Assembly (NCBI RefSeq): GCF_000452705.1
Contig: NZ_CP007014.1
Coordinates: 3,224,001 to 3,288,000 of the forward strand
Direction: 5' to 3'
DNA: 64,000 nt
Source of the DNA: Pseudomonas syringae CC1557
GTDB taxonomy: Bacteria; Pseudomonadota; Gammaproteobacteria; Pseudomonadales; Pseudomonadaceae
The notes under the pieces were generated by a model that saw only the letters and a list, made by a program, of their open reading frames with translations, was not told where the DNA came from and did no database searches. Made by a program: the position numbers and the translations under genes. Positions 45,101 to 54,535 of the stretch are shown here, piece by piece (the stretch's first letter is position 1; each line of letters begins with the position of its first letter).

Positions 45101-45367
45101 ATGACTAAAGTCACCTTCCCCAATGCCTGCCAATTGATGCGCTGGCATTTCCACCCGATTGGCTTTGAAGCCTCAATGGATGCGCCCGGCAGCATGATCG
45201 CCAGGCTGTTTGATCGAGCCAGTGGCGAAACGGTGGTGGCCATTGCTGGTCTGCCCTGTTCCACCGTGATGAACGCTGCGGACGTCGAGCGCATCATCGA
45301 AGCCATCGAGGACGAGCTGGAGCTGTTTGGCGCGCACACTCAGCGGCAGGTGGCGGGCTTTTCCTGA
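45101..45367 (+). CDS. DUF1652-domain protein
   Basis: An 88-residue protein of the DUF1652 family, found mostly in Pseudomonas. Recognisable pieces are VTFPNACQLMRWHFHPIGFE (residues 4-23), ARLFDRASGET and AGLPCSTVMNAADVERIIEA. I take the ATG at 45101, because the 19 residues that a start at 45044 would add are not family-like. The family is uncharacterised and small, soluble and acidic at the end. It is alone, convergent with a helicase gene 51 bp away. The function is unknown. Confidence 0.8.
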   Translation: MTKVTFPNACQLMRWHFHPIGFEASMDAPGSMIARLFDRASGETVVAIAGLPCSTVMNAADVERIIEAIEDELELFGAHTQRQVAGFS

Positions 45368-45418
45368 GCGGCTCCGGCCTGAAACGTCCCGTCTGAACCT
45401 GCATACCCAGCTGAAGCC

Positions 45419-47911
45419 TCAGCCCGCCTGCACCTTGCCGCGCAGATCATCAAAGAATGGTTTGTCCCGGGCAATTCTGTCCGATGCCTTGGGCATCTGC
45501 GTGCTGTCTCCGGTACTGGCACTTTCATCGATGTACCAATAACAGTGACGCGACGAGCGCGTGATAGCCACGTAGGCCAGCCGCAGCACTTCATCTTTCT
45601 GCGCCGTGTCAAACGGCTGAAGATCGTTAGCGTCGCCCAACCCCGCCAATCGATAGATCTGGTTCTTGTAGGGCGATACGGTCAGATGCTGACAGTCCCC
45701 CAGCAGGAAAACAGCATCAGCCTGCAAGCCCTTGGAGCTGTGATACGTCAGCGTGCGTATCCGGCGGCCTTGCGCACCCATCGCCGCGTCGGCATCGATC
45801 AATGCCTGCAGGCGCTCGGTAAACCGGGCCTTTTCGCTGCCCTTGCGGTACAGCAGCAGAATTGAATCCCCATCGTTGTAATGTTCAGCCACACGCTCGG
45901 CGAGCTCGTCCTCGTTACGGTCCAGTACCTTGACCGGCAACAGTTCCTGAGGCGCACCACTGGCACGGGCCTTTTTGCCCGGAATCGCTGGAGCGGCGCG
46001 GACGATATGTTCTGCCGCGTCTATGATGTGCTGATGGCTGCGGAAATTCTCACTGAGCATGACTTTGGTGGTGGCCGGCGACGAAAACTCTTTGGCGAAC
46101 TCCATGAAGTACTTCGGCGAACTGCCGCGCCAGCCGTAAATCGATTGCCAGTCATCGCCCACGCAGAGCAGCGACGAACGCTGCGCAATGCGGCCCACCT
46201 GGAGGGCCGGGCCGCGACGCCTGATCTCGCGCAGGCTGGCACGGATCCACGAAACGATTTGTGGCGACACGTCCTGAAATTCGTCGATCATCAAGTGCGA
46301 CAGCGGCCTGAGCATCTCGTCGCTGACCTGCCTGAGGTTCTGCGGGGACGTCTCACCAAACAGGGCGAACATCCGGTTGTAGGTCATGACCGGTGGAGTC
46401 TGTGCCAGCAGGTGCGCTTCGAACGCTTTCCAGAACAGGCTCAGCCCCTCAAAGAAGAAGCGGTCAGGGTCATCACTGGCAAAACTCATCTCGGCGACTG
46501 CGGCGGGAACATCCAGCCCGAGGTTCTCGATAAAGCTGGCAGCTGTTACGAAACAGTCCAGAAGTGGCGCTGCACCGAGTTCGCCCTTGACCCGATAATC
46601 AAATCCGGGCCCGGCCACTGCAGTTCCGGCAAGAGACTGCAAAATCTTGCTGGCAGCCTGATAGTTATCCATCCATATCAATGGCTTGTCGCAGAAAGCT
46701 TGAAACAGGGTGCGCTTGATGACCCCTTCGGCCCACACCGGCAGTTTGGCACCCGGACGCTTGAGATGCTGGTCTTCACTGGGGTCCAGACCCAATACCA
46801 CCCATGCATCGAGTTCGGCGATATAACCGTGGAAGTGGAACGGAAAGCCATTTATTTCAACGGTTTGGCGCATAGGCTCAATGCCTTTTATGGGCCAGAT
46901 TCCGGCACGAATCCACAAATCCTCTACCGTGTCGCACCATTCCTCATCACGTTTCGAGGACAGCTCGGTCACCGCCACGCGCTTCTGCACGTCCGGGTGA
47001 TCGCGATCCAGTTCCTTGAGCTGTAACGCATGGCGATACAGCGGCGCCATGACCTCACGAAAGCGCTCATTGCTGGCGTACAGGTCGCGGTAGCAAAGAT
47101 TCAGCTGCTGGCGTTGAGCGTCGTTGATACGCAAATCGAACGGGTTGCTGTCCGCGTCCTCCAGCCCTGATGACTGACTGCTCAGGTTTTCGAAGGCGCG
47201 CAACTGTTCGAAGCCCGGCAAACTGCGCACCAGCGGCAGAATACGCGAATGAAAGGTACGCACCAGATCCCTGGCCTGCTTCTGCCCCACTGCATGACCC
47301 CACAAAGCCATGACGTCGATCAGCTTGCCGATGAAGTCCTTGCGTGACTCTCGCGTGAAGGTCACCACCGTCATCGCGTTCAGCTCGTAACCCAGATAGT
47401 GGTGCAGGAGCAGAATACGCAGCACCAGTGATGTCGACTTGCCCGCGCCCGCCCCTGCAATGACATACGTGGACGGCGTATCGCTGAAAATCATCTTCCA
47501 TTGCGCCGTGCTGGGTTGGGCATGCGCTAACAACTTTTCCGCGACATCCGCCTTGACGCGCTTTTTCAGCTCGGGCGTCAGCGCCAGCCGCCAGTCATCG
47601 AACAGGTGGTCATCAACCTTCGGCCCGCGATGCAGGGCTGGACGTGTATCGCTGATTACCAGCACCTGGCGACCCAGCTCCTGGCCGTCGAGATAGCCTT
47701 CGGCGTAGCCTTCACGGACACCTTCTATGTGGCCGTTCAGATAGCCGTCGGCGTGCCCCTGAAACCAGGACGGTGTGTGCTGCGCGCCCAGCCCGGTCAG
47801 GCTGCGCCCCATCAGACGCGCCAACAGGCGTCTGAAAAACGGCAATTGCCGCGGCGGTATGAGATCGACATCCAGGTCATGAGGAAGCTCGGAGGGCAGA
47901 TCGTCGGGCAC
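45419..47911 (-). CDS. UvrD/Rep-family superfamily-1 DNA helicase with N-terminal Gly-x3 repeat
   Basis: An 830-residue UvrD-type helicase. Motif I is IAGAGAGKSTSL (about residues 151-162), motif Ia is near VVTFTRESRKDF, motif II is MIDEFQDVSPQ (about residues 540-550), motif III is VGDDWQSIYGWRG, motif V is TYHSSKGLQADAV and motif VI is VAITRSSRH. Long alpha-helical insertions sit between I and II. Before the helicase core, residues 52-80 hold eight glycines at every fourth position (see findings). It is monocistronic. Helicases of this type act in repair or recombination, and no partner nuclease gene is adjacent. Start ATG 47911. Confidence 0.9.
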   Translation of the reverse strand: MPDDLPSELPHDLDVDLIPPRQLPFFRRLLARLMGRSLTGLGAQHTPSWFQGHADGYLNGHIEGVREGYAEGYLDGQELGRQVLVISDTRPALHRGPKVDDHLFDDWRLALTPELKKRVKADVAEKLLAHAQPSTAQWKMIFSDTPSTYVIAGAGAGKSTSLVLRILLLHHYLGYELNAMTVVTFTRESRKDFIGKLIDVMALWGHAVGQKQARDLVRTFHSRILPLVRSLPGFEQLRAFENLSSQSSGLEDADSNPFDLRINDAQRQQLNLCYRDLYASNERFREVMAPLYRHALQLKELDRDHPDVQKRVAVTELSSKRDEEWCDTVEDLWIRAGIWPIKGIEPMRQTVEINGFPFHFHGYIAELDAWVVLGLDPSEDQHLKRPGAKLPVWAEGVIKRTLFQAFCDKPLIWMDNYQAASKILQSLAGTAVAGPGFDYRVKGELGAAPLLDCFVTAASFIENLGLDVPAAVAEMSFASDDPDRFFFEGLSLFWKAFEAHLLAQTPPVMTYNRMFALFGETSPQNLRQVSDEMLRPLSHLMIDEFQDVSPQIVSWIRASLREIRRRGPALQVGRIAQRSSLLCVGDDWQSIYGWRGSSPKYFMEFAKEFSSPATTKVMLSENFRSHQHIIDAAEHIVRAAPAIPGKKARASGAPQELLPVKVLDRNEDELAERVAEHYNDGDSILLLYRKGSEKARFTERLQALIDADAAMGAQGRRIRTLTYHSSKGLQADAVFLLGDCQHLTVSPYKNQIYRLAGLGDANDLQPFDTAQKDEVLRLAYVAITRSSRHCYWYIDESASTGDSTQMPKASDRIARDKPFFDDLRGKVQAG

Positions 47912-48040
47912 GCAGACTCCATTGGGTGGCTTGCAGGCAGAAAAGGCGCCTATGGTGGCCGGATTCGCCTGCAGGTTCCAGTGAAATGCTTTGCCGTCAG
48001 TGCGTTAGCCGATCAACTGCATGCAATGTGGCAGGTACTG

Positions 48041-48964
48041 TCAAACTGGCATGACCGATTTCGGCACCAGCGCGCCTGGGTGCTGGATGACTACACCGGC
48101 CAGGCGATGCCCCGCTTCGGCAGCCTGTCGCGGGTGCTCGCCACCCAGACGGGCGGCCAGGTAGGCTGCACTGAATGAGTCACCTGCCGCCGTGGTGTCA
48201 ACGATGTGCTCGACCTTCTGCGGCGCTATTTCAAAGCGCTCGCCGCCGGCTTCTATAAGACAACTCTGCGCACCCCGTTTGATGACGACCTCACCAATGC
48301 CGCGTTGCCGATAGGCTTTCAACAATTGCTCGCTGTCGGTGTAACCATACAGCGCCTGTTCGTCTTCCTCGGTCAGCAGCGCCAGATCCACCTGCGGCAG
48401 AAACGCCTGATAGGCTTCACGCGCCTGATCGACACTGGTCCACAGCCGGGGACGATAATTGTTGTCGAACGCGACCTTCACCCCACGCGCCCTGGCGCGG
48501 ACCAGGGTGTCGAGCAACCGCGCACGGCCCTGTTCACCAAGAACTGCCAGGGTGATGCCGCTGAAATACAGCACGTCGTAGCTGGCCAGTGCCGAGAGGA
48601 TCGGCTCGGCAGCTGGCGTCATGAAACAGTCACGGACAGCAGCCTCGTTGCGCCAGTAGAGAAAACGCCGCTCGCCATTGGCATCGGTCTGGATGCAGTA
48701 AAGCCCCGGCAGACGACCCGGCAGGCGCTGCACCTTGCCCAGCCCGATGCCCTCGGCGGCCCAGGCCCTGCACATGGCGTCGCTGAAGCTGTCGTCACCC
48801 AGTGCGGTCACGTAATCCACCTGGGCGCGATCACCGAGCAGTCGGCACAGATAGACGGCGGTATTCAGCGTGTCACCGCCGAAACTCTGACGCAGGCTGC
48901 CGTCGGCATGTTGCTGCAATTCGATCATGCATTCGCCGATCAGGGCGACGCGTGGAAGGCTCAT
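48041..48964 (-). CDS. PfkB-family sugar-acid kinase, 2-dehydro-3-deoxygluconokinase-like
   Basis: A 307-residue ribokinase/PfkB-family kinase. It starts LPRVALIGECMIELQQH, with SFGGDTLNTAVYLCRLLG (sugar-binding Gly-Gly) near residues 27-44. The catalytic signature is DTTAAGDSFSAAYLA (about residues 252-266), where the AAGD Asp is the base. The sequence is close to KdgK, which phosphorylates 2-keto-3-deoxygluconate to KDPG. AAGGAG precedes ATG 48964. It is the last gene of a minus-strand unit with a PLP-dependent lyase, an IclR regulator, RidA and an amino-acid-type transporter, so a sugar acid made by deamination is its likely substrate. That reading is inferred. Confidence 0.82.
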   Translation of the reverse strand: MSLPRVALIGECMIELQQHADGSLRQSFGGDTLNTAVYLCRLLGDRAQVDYVTALGDDSFSDAMCRAWAAEGIGLGKVQRLPGRLPGLYCIQTDANGERRFLYWRNEAAVRDCFMTPAAEPILSALASYDVLYFSGITLAVLGEQGRARLLDTLVRARARGVKVAFDNNYRPRLWTSVDQAREAYQAFLPQVDLALLTEEDEQALYGYTDSEQLLKAYRQRGIGEVVIKRGAQSCLIEAGGERFEIAPQKVEHIVDTTAAGDSFSAAYLAARLGGEHPRQAAEAGHRLAGVVIQHPGALVPKSVMPV

Positions 48965-48991
48965 GGGGCGATACTCCTTCGAATACTTGAA

Positions 48992-50197
48992 CTAGAAAAA
49001 CGTGCTGAAGGGCTCGATCACTCTCAGATCATCATCTACCAGACAACCTGAACGCCACTTGTCGAAGGTCAGACACGGGTGCGAGGTGCCGAAGGAAATG
49101 ATGTCGCCGACCTGCAACTGACAGCCGGGTGCGACCGTCATGAAGGCGTGCTGGTCCATGACGGCCGTGACCTTGCAGGCGCTGACATCATCGCCCGAGG
49201 CTGGCACTGCGCCTGCCTTGTAGCGCAACAGCGGGTTAGGCAGGCCGGCGTCATAGGCTACATCGCGCTTGCCCATGGCGATCACTGCAAAACCCGGCTC
49301 AGGCAGGGACTGCACGTGCGCCCAGACCTCCAGCGCCGGACGCAGCGCTTCGCTCAACTCGGCACGTCGATCCAGCACGCAGCATTGCGCATCCTTGTAG
49401 ATGCCGTGGTCGTGTACCACGTAACTGCCAGGCCGCAAGACGCTGAGAAAGCGCTCGCGGACTGCCTGAGCATCGAACGCTTCGGCAATCAGGTCATACC
49501 AGGCAGAGCCCGACGCCGTCACAATCGGCCGCTGCAGAGCGAATGCGCCCTTGTCCTGCAAATCGACCGCCAGGCGTACCAGCGAAGCGGCAAAGGCCTT
49601 GATGCCTTCGATGGCGTGCTCGCCATGAATAACCCCTTCGTAACCCTCGATACCGGTCAGTGCCAGCGCAGGCTGGGCCTGAACGGCGTCGGCCAGCGCC
49701 AGCACCTGCGCTTCGCTACGACAGCCACAGCGGCCACCGGGCACGCCATACTCGATCATCACGTTCAAGCGCAGACCACGGGCGGCAAAGAACTCGCCAA
49801 GTGCAGCGACGTTGTCCGGATGGTCGACCATGCAGTGAAACTCGAACATCGAATCAGCCAGCAGATCAGCGATCAGCGCCATGTTTGGCGCACCGACCAG
49901 CTGATTGGCCATCAATACGCGCTTTACGCCATGGGCATACGCGGCTTGAGTCTGCATGGCTGTCGCCAGGGTCATGCCCCAGGCACCCGCGTCCAGTTGG
50001 CGGCGAAACAGCGCGGGGACCATGCTGGTCTTGCCGTGCGGTGCCAATTCCGCACCGCTGTCGGTGACAAAACGCTGCATCCAGCGAATATTGTGCTCCA
50101 GCGCCTGATTGTGGATGACCAGCGCAGGCAGACTGACGTCGCGGGTCAGACTGTCACCCGGCTGTGCAGTGCCTTTTTGCATGACGGCGATGCTCAT
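48992..50197 (-). CDS. DSD1/D-threonine aldolase-family PLP enzyme (amino acid deaminase-like)
   Basis: A 401-residue fold-type III PLP enzyme with an alanine-racemase N-terminal barrel. The PLP lysine is in APHGKTSMVP (about residue 56). The C-terminal domain carries the likely zinc or metal ligands in GTSHPCLTFDKW (His and Cys near residues 376-378), as in D-serine dehydratase DSD1 and D-threonine aldolase. I use the ATG at 50197, with CAGGAG 8 bp upstream; the longer open frame adds residues antisense to the IclR gene. It should release ammonia from, or cleave, a D-amino or beta-hydroxy amino compound. Pairing with a KDG-kinase-like protein makes D-glucosaminate one candidate. Start and neighbours are tightly spaced (14 bp after iclR). 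Confidence 0.85.
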   Translation of the reverse strand: MSIAVMQKGTAQPGDSLTRDVSLPALVIHNQALEHNIRWMQRFVTDSGAELAPHGKTSMVPALFRRQLDAGAWGMTLATAMQTQAAYAHGVKRVLMANQLVGAPNMALIADLLADSMFEFHCMVDHPDNVAALGEFFAARGLRLNVMIEYGVPGGRCGCRSEAQVLALADAVQAQPALALTGIEGYEGVIHGEHAIEGIKAFAASLVRLAVDLQDKGAFALQRPIVTASGSAWYDLIAEAFDAQAVRERFLSVLRPGSYVVHDHGIYKDAQCCVLDRRAELSEALRPALEVWAHVQSLPEPGFAVIAMGKRDVAYDAGLPNPLLRYKAGAVPASGDDVSACKVTAVMDQHAFMTVAPGCQLQVGDIISFGTSHPCLTFDKWRSGCLVDDDLRVIEPFSTFF

Positions 50198-50211
50198 CGG
50201 TAATCTCCTGG

Positions 50212-50976
50212 TTATTCGTTGATTCGGCGAGCCAGGCCGTTGGCGCTGTCGATCAGCACCCGACGGTAGTCGCTGTAATGGGTTTTGGCATCGGCCCGTG
50301 GCGCGACGATGCACAGCGTTGCGATGCACTGGCCGTGCTCGTTCTTCACGGGGGCGGCGAAACAGTGGGTGAAGGTGTCGGCCACGCTGTCGAAGGAGAA
50401 GAACCCCTCCTCCCCGGCCTTGCGAATTTCCCGCAGGAACGTCTCCAGCGGCAGGCGCTCGCCGCCCGGCAGGATGAAATCGTCGACGTCGATCAGGTCG
50501 ATGATTTGCTGATCGCTCAGGTGGCTGAGCAACAAGCGGCCGGAAGCCGTCCACGGGATCGGTGCGTTCTCGCCGATGTCCGAGGAAATCCGGAAATGCC
50601 GCTCGCCTTCTTTCATCAGCGCGACCGTGTATTTACGGCCATTGAGCAGGCACATCTGCGCGGTTTCCCGCGTCTGACTGACGATATCGCACAGGCAGGA
50701 TTCCGCCTCGCGGGTGAAATCGAAGTGCCGCAGGTGCGCCTGGCCGAGAAAATACAGCTGTCGGCCCAGGTAGACATGCCCGTCCTTGCCGACCGTTTCC
50801 AGAATCCGCCGCTCCAGCAACGACGCCACCAGTTCGTAGACAGTCGACTTGGGGCTGCCAATACCGCTGGCAATTTCGTTGGGACGCATGGGCCTGGCCT
50901 TTTCCTTGAGAAAATCCAGAATATCGAACGCCCGGTCCAGCCCGCGCGCCCGGCGCTTGATTGTGTCTTCGGTCAT
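50212..50976 (-). CDS. IclR-family transcriptional regulator
   Basis: A 254-residue IclR protein. The winged helix occupies about residues 12-65 (LDRAFDILDFLKE, MRPNEIASGIGSPKSTVYEL). The effector-binding domain follows, with WTASGRLLLSHLSD and an SFDSVADTFTHCFAAPV segment. I use the ATG at 50976, with AAGGATA upstream. It sits between the RidA and PLP-enzyme genes, 94 bp and 14 bp away, and most likely controls this transport and catabolic unit, as IclR proteins often regulate neighbouring carbon-source genes. The effector is presumably the pathway substrate or an intermediate. Confidence 0.9.
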   Translation of the reverse strand: MTEDTIKRRARGLDRAFDILDFLKEKARPMRPNEIASGIGSPKSTVYELVASLLERRILETVGKDGHVYLGRQLYFLGQAHLRHFDFTREAESCLCDIVSQTRETAQMCLLNGRKYTVALMKEGERHFRISSDIGENAPIPWTASGRLLLSHLSDQQIIDLIDVDDFILPGGERLPLETFLREIRKAGEEGFFSFDSVADTFTHCFAAPVKNEHGQCIATLCIVAPRADAKTHYSDYRRVLIDSANGLARRINE

Positions 50977-51070
50977 GAGGGTATCCTTCGGATAGCGGCA
51001 CGCTGCAAACCTCAAGCTAAAAGCCTAATTTGATCTGGCTTGCAGCTCGCAGCCTTGCAGCGTGTAGCGG

Positions 51071-51457
51071 CTACTTCCGTTTATAAGCTATGCAGTCGAT
51101 TTCGACCTTGCAGTCCACCATCATGTTGGCCTGCACGCAAGCCCGCGCCGGGGCGTGTTCGGGGCTGAAGTATTCGCCGAACACCTTGTTGAAGCTCCAG
51201 AAGTCGCGTGGGTCTTCCAGCCATACGCCGACGCGAACCACGTCCTTGATGTCGTACCCGGCCTCTTCGAGGATTGCGATCAGGTTGCGCATGGTCTGGT
51301 GCGTTTGCTCGACGATACCGCCAACGATGATCTCGCCGTCCTGCGCGGGGACCTGGCCGGAAACGTGCAACCAGCCATCGGCCTCGACGGCTCGGGCGAA
51401 TGGGCGCGGCTGTCCGCCACCTGCGGTGCTGCCTGCGCCATAACGGGTAATAGTCAT
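51071..51457 (-). CDS. RidA-family enamine/imine deaminase
   Basis: A 128-residue RidA (YjgF/YER057c/UK114) protein. The family arginine that binds the carboxylate is in APARACVQANMMVDCKVEID (about residues 101-120). RidA hydrolyses reactive enamine or imine intermediates released by PLP-dependent lyases. Beside a PLP lyase gene it fits the role of clearing a 2-aminoacrylate-like or amino-sugar-derived enamine. The start ATG 51457 is preceded by AAGGAG. It follows the transporter ATPase gene by 40 bp on the same strand. Confidence 0.9.
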   Translation of the reverse strand: MTITRYGAGSTAGGGQPRPFARAVEADGWLHVSGQVPAQDGEIIVGGIVEQTHQTMRNLIAILEEAGYDIKDVVRVGVWLEDPRDFWSFNKVFGEYFSPEHAPARACVQANMMVDCKVEIDCIAYKRK

Positions 51458-51497
51458 GAGTTTCTCCTTGCATTGAAACGTTAAAAGGGTTGAAACG

Positions 51498-52289
51498 TTA
51501 AAAACGGATGTTCTTGAGGAATTCGCTCAGGCGTGCTGACTTCGGCTGCTCGAACAGGGCTTTCGGTGCGCCTTGCTCTTCGATGCGGCCCTGATTCATG
51601 AACACGATCTGATCCGACACCTCATAGGCAAAGCGCATCTCGTGGGTCACCAGCAACATGGTCATGCCCTCCTCGGCCAGGTCTTTGATCACGCTCAGCA
51701 CTTCGCCCACCAGCTCCGGGTCCAGTGCCGAGGTCACTTCGTCGAACAGCATCAGGCTGGGGTTCATGGCAATGGCGCGGGCTATCGCCACGCGCTGCTG
51801 TTGACCACCGGACAACTGGCCGGGAAAGTGATTGCGCCGCTCCAGCAGCCCGACCCGGTCCAGCCACTTCTCGGCCAGGGCAATCGCCTGATCCTTGGGC
51901 ATCTTCTTGACCTTGAGCAGGCCCAGGGTCACGTTCTGCAAGGCGCTGAGGTGTGGAAACAGATTGAATTGCTGAAACGCCATGCCGGTCATGGCCCGGT
52001 GTTGCGCGATCAGACGCTCCGGATGGCGGACGCGCTTGCCATCTACGTCGCTGTAGCCGATGTCCTGACCTTCAAGACGAATGTGGCCGCCTTGAAACTC
52101 CTCCAGCAGGTTGACGCAACGCAGCAAAGTTGTCTTGCCCGAGCCGCTGGAACCGATCAGGGTGACAACGTTGCCCTTCTGCATGCGCAGATCGACGCCT
52201 TTGAGCACTTCCACTTCGCCGTAGGATTTATGCAGGCCCTCAATGCTGAGCAGCGCCGGGCCGGGGGTTGCGGTGTGAGTCTGTGTCAT
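51498..52289 (-). CDS. polar amino-acid-type ABC transporter ATP-binding protein
   Basis: A 263-residue HisP/GlnQ-type ATPase. Walker A is [13 protein letters not shown] (about residues 43-55), the signature is [15 protein letters not shown] and Walker B is [14 protein letters not shown], the Val after Glu being usual for amino-acid importers. The start overlaps the permease stop by 4 bp. It drives uptake of a polar amino acid or a similar amino compound through the two permeases encoded upstream. The downstream enzymes suggest an amino acid that is also a sugar acid, or a beta-hydroxy amino acid. Confidence 0.92.
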   Translation of the reverse strand: MTQTHTATPGPALLSIEGLHKSYGEVEVLKGVDLRMQKGNVVTLIGSSGSGKTTLLRCVNLLEEFQGGHIRLEGQDIGYSDVDGKRVRHPERLIAQHRAMTGMAFQQFNLFPHLSALQNVTLGLLKVKKMPKDQAIALAEKWLDRVGLLERRNHFPGQLSGGQQQRVAIARAIAMNPSLMLFDEVTSALDPELVGEVLSVIKDLAEEGMTMLLVTHEMRFAYEVSDQIVFMNQGRIEEQGAPKALFEQPKSARLSEFLKNIRF

Positions 52290-52948
52290 GGCAAGGCCAC
52301 CCGTTTTTCAATGTGTCGCCCAAGAAGCTCGATGGCGTAGTTGATGAGGAAGAACAGGAAACCGGCAAACAGGTAGAACTCCAGCGTCATGAAGGTGCGA
52401 GCGATCACCTGCTGGGTGCTCAGCAGCAACTCGGCCACGCCGATCACCGACAACAGGGTCGATGCCTTGACGATCTCGGTCGAGGAGTTGACCCAGGTTG
52501 GCAGGATCTGACGCATCGCCTGAGGCAGCAGCACATACCGCAGCGTCTGGTTGAAGCGCAGGCCAATCGCCTTGCTCGCCTCGATCTGACCTCGCGGAAT
52601 GGCCTGCAAGGCACCGCGCACGATCTCCGCAACGTGAGAGCCGCAAAACAGCGTCAGGCCTATCGCGCCAGCCTGAAACGCACTGATCTGCCAGCCCAGC
52701 GCCGGCACCATATAGAACACCGCCAGCACCAGCACGAACACCGGCGTGCCGCGAATCAGGTCGACATACAGCCGAACCGGCAAGCGAGCGAAGAATCCGC
52801 CATAGGTCAGGGTCAGACCGGCGCACATGCCGATCAGGGTGCCGAACAGAATCGCCAGCGCCGAGCACTGGATGCTGGTCAGAAAGCCGGACCAGAGCAC
52901 TTCACGTGCGGCCCACAACTCGTGCAACCAGCCAGGGGGTTGATACAT
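52286..52948 (-). CDS. amino-acid-type ABC transporter permease 1
   Basis: A 220-residue HisM/GlnP-type permease with about five helices. Its EAA-type loop contains [20 protein letters not shown] (about residues 122-141). It is one of two permeases of identical length in this operon, 9 bp apart. They probably form a heterodimer, as HisQ/HisM do. The stop overlaps the start of the ATPase by 4 bp. Confidence 0.9.
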   Translation of the reverse strand: MYQPPGWLHELWAAREVLWSGFLTSIQCSALAILFGTLIGMCAGLTLTYGGFFARLPVRLYVDLIRGTPVFVLVLAVFYMVPALGWQISAFQAGAIGLTLFCGSHVAEIVRGALQAIPRGQIEASKAIGLRFNQTLRYVLLPQAMRQILPTWVNSSTEIVKASTLLSVIGVAELLLSTQQVIARTFMTLEFYLFAGFLFFLINYAIELLGRHIEKRVALP

Positions 52949-52957
52949 GACGGCCTC

Positions 52958-53620
52958 CTAGCGGCGAATCGCCAGACGTTGTTCGAGGGCGCGCAAAAGC
53001 ATGGCGATCACGTAGCAGGCAACCACATACAGCGCAGTGGTCACCAGCCAGGTTTCGATCACCCGATAGCTTTCGACGTTGATCTTGCGTGCGTAATAGG
53101 TCAGCTCGGGTACGGCAATCGCGGCCGCCAGCGAGGTGTCCTTGAACAGCGATATGAAGTTATTGGAAAGCGCTGGCAGTACGTTGCGCAACATGACCGG
53201 TACGGTGATGTAAGCCCTCACCTGCCATTCACCCAGGCCGATGGCCAGCCCCGCTTCGCGCTGTCCCTTGTGGATACTCAGCAATCCCGCACGGAACACT
53301 TCGGTCAGGTACGCACCCGCGTAAAGCGAGAGCGTGACGATGAACGACGCCAGCTTGTCCAGACGAATGCCCAACCCGGGCAAGGCAAAGTAGATCAGCA
53401 GGATCAACACCAGAATCGGCGTGTTGCGTACTACCGTCACGTAGATCGATGCCACCACTCGCAGCGCCCGATAACGTGACAACAGCGCGAAAGCGTTCAT
53501 CAAGCCGATGACACAACCGATGGCAATCGAGAACAACGCCAGTTCCAGACCAAGGCCCAGACCGGCCAGCAGGTTGGGGAAATCCCGCCATACGGCATCA
53601 AAATTCAACTGATAGTTCAT
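52958..53620 (-). CDS. amino-acid-type ABC transporter permease 2
   Basis: A 220-residue permease of the same family as its neighbour. About five helices are visible. The EAA loop has GQREAGLAIGLGEWQVRAYI (about residues 119-138). It begins MNYQLNFDAVWRDFPNLLAG, a start typical of HisM/GltJ/GlnP proteins. It comes right after the binding-protein gene (63-bp gap), the common order SBP, permease, permease, ATPase. Substrate as for the other subunits. Confidence 0.9.
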   Translation of the reverse strand: MNYQLNFDAVWRDFPNLLAGLGLGLELALFSIAIGCVIGLMNAFALLSRYRALRVVASIYVTVVRNTPILVLILLIYFALPGLGIRLDKLASFIVTLSLYAGAYLTEVFRAGLLSIHKGQREAGLAIGLGEWQVRAYITVPVMLRNVLPALSNNFISLFKDTSLAAAIAVPELTYYARKINVESYRVIETWLVTTALYVVACYVIAMLLRALEQRLAIRR

Positions 53621-53683
53621 GTTCGCCCGTACCTGGCAGGGATGGCCAATCGGCCTGCCCTACCCTTGAAGGTCAAATTCGGC

Positions 53684-54535
53684 TTATTTGTATTCCATCG
53701 GGAAACCGATCGCTGGCACCGGCAGGTCAACGCCAAACCATTGTTTGAACGACGCTGCGTAGGCCGGAAACTCAACACCGGTCATGGCTTCGTGCAAGGC
53801 GGTGTTGACGAAGTTCAGCCAGTCCTGATCGCCACGCTTGACGGCGCAGGCGTAGGTTTGCGGGCTCCAGGCAAAGGCCGGTGAGCGGTAGCGGCCAGGG
53901 TTCTGCACCATCAGGTACTTGACCGAAGACTGGTCGGTGGCGGCCGTATCGGCGCGACCTGAATTGATGGCCTGATACATCAGGTCGACGCTGTCGTACT
54001 GATCGACCTTGGCCTTGGGCAGCGCCTGATGCACCAGTTCTTCGGCGTATACGTTTTGCAGCACGGCAACGGTCACGCCATCGCCTGCTGCTTTCAGGTC
54101 ATCGATTTCCTTGTACTTGCTATTGGCTGGAAGCAGCAAGGCAACGCCTTCGCGGTAGTACGGCAGCGTGAAAGCCACCTGTTGCGCGCGGCTGGCGGTG
54201 ACGGTGATGAACTGGCAACTGATGTCGACCTTGTCAGTCAGCAAGTTGGGAATCCTGGCGTCCGAGGACTGCACCACGAACTCGACCTTGCTCGGGTCAT
54301 TGAACAGGCCCTTGGCAATGATTCTGCCGATGTCGATATCGAAGCCCTGCAATTTCCCATCCGCGCCCTGAAAGTGCCACGGCGCGTTGGTGCTGCCTGT
54401 GCCGACGATAAGGTTGCCACGTTTCAACACCGCATCCAGTTTGCTGCCTTCGGCCGCCTGCGCCGCATTGGCCAGCGTGAATGAGGCTGCAAGAACAAAT
54501 GCACAAGCTTTCAGAAAAGAAGGTCCGCGATGCAT
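53684..54535 (-). CDS. amino-acid-type ABC transporter substrate-binding protein
   Basis: A 283-residue SBP_bac_3-type protein. A signal peptide (MHRGPSFLKACAFVLAASF, ending at AQA-AEG) is followed by the mature start SKLDAVLKRGNLIVGTG. NAPWHFQGADGKLQGFDIDI has the family's GFDIDI motif (about residue 70), and an ADTAATDQSS segment lies on the second lobe. I chose ATG 54535, with GGAG upstream. The longer frame to 54580 lacks a family start. It is the first gene of the minus-strand uptake and catabolism unit that runs to 48041. Candidate ligands are amino acids or amino sugar acids. Confidence 0.9.
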   Translation of the reverse strand: MHRGPSFLKACAFVLAASFTLANAAQAAEGSKLDAVLKRGNLIVGTGSTNAPWHFQGADGKLQGFDIDIGRIIAKGLFNDPSKVEFVVQSSDARIPNLLTDKVDISCQFITVTASRAQQVAFTLPYYREGVALLLPANSKYKEIDDLKAAGDGVTVAVLQNVYAEELVHQALPKAKVDQYDSVDLMYQAINSGRADTAATDQSSVKYLMVQNPGRYRSPAFAWSPQTYACAVKRGDQDWLNFVNTALHEAMTGVEFPAYAASFKQWFGVDLPVPAIGFPMEYK

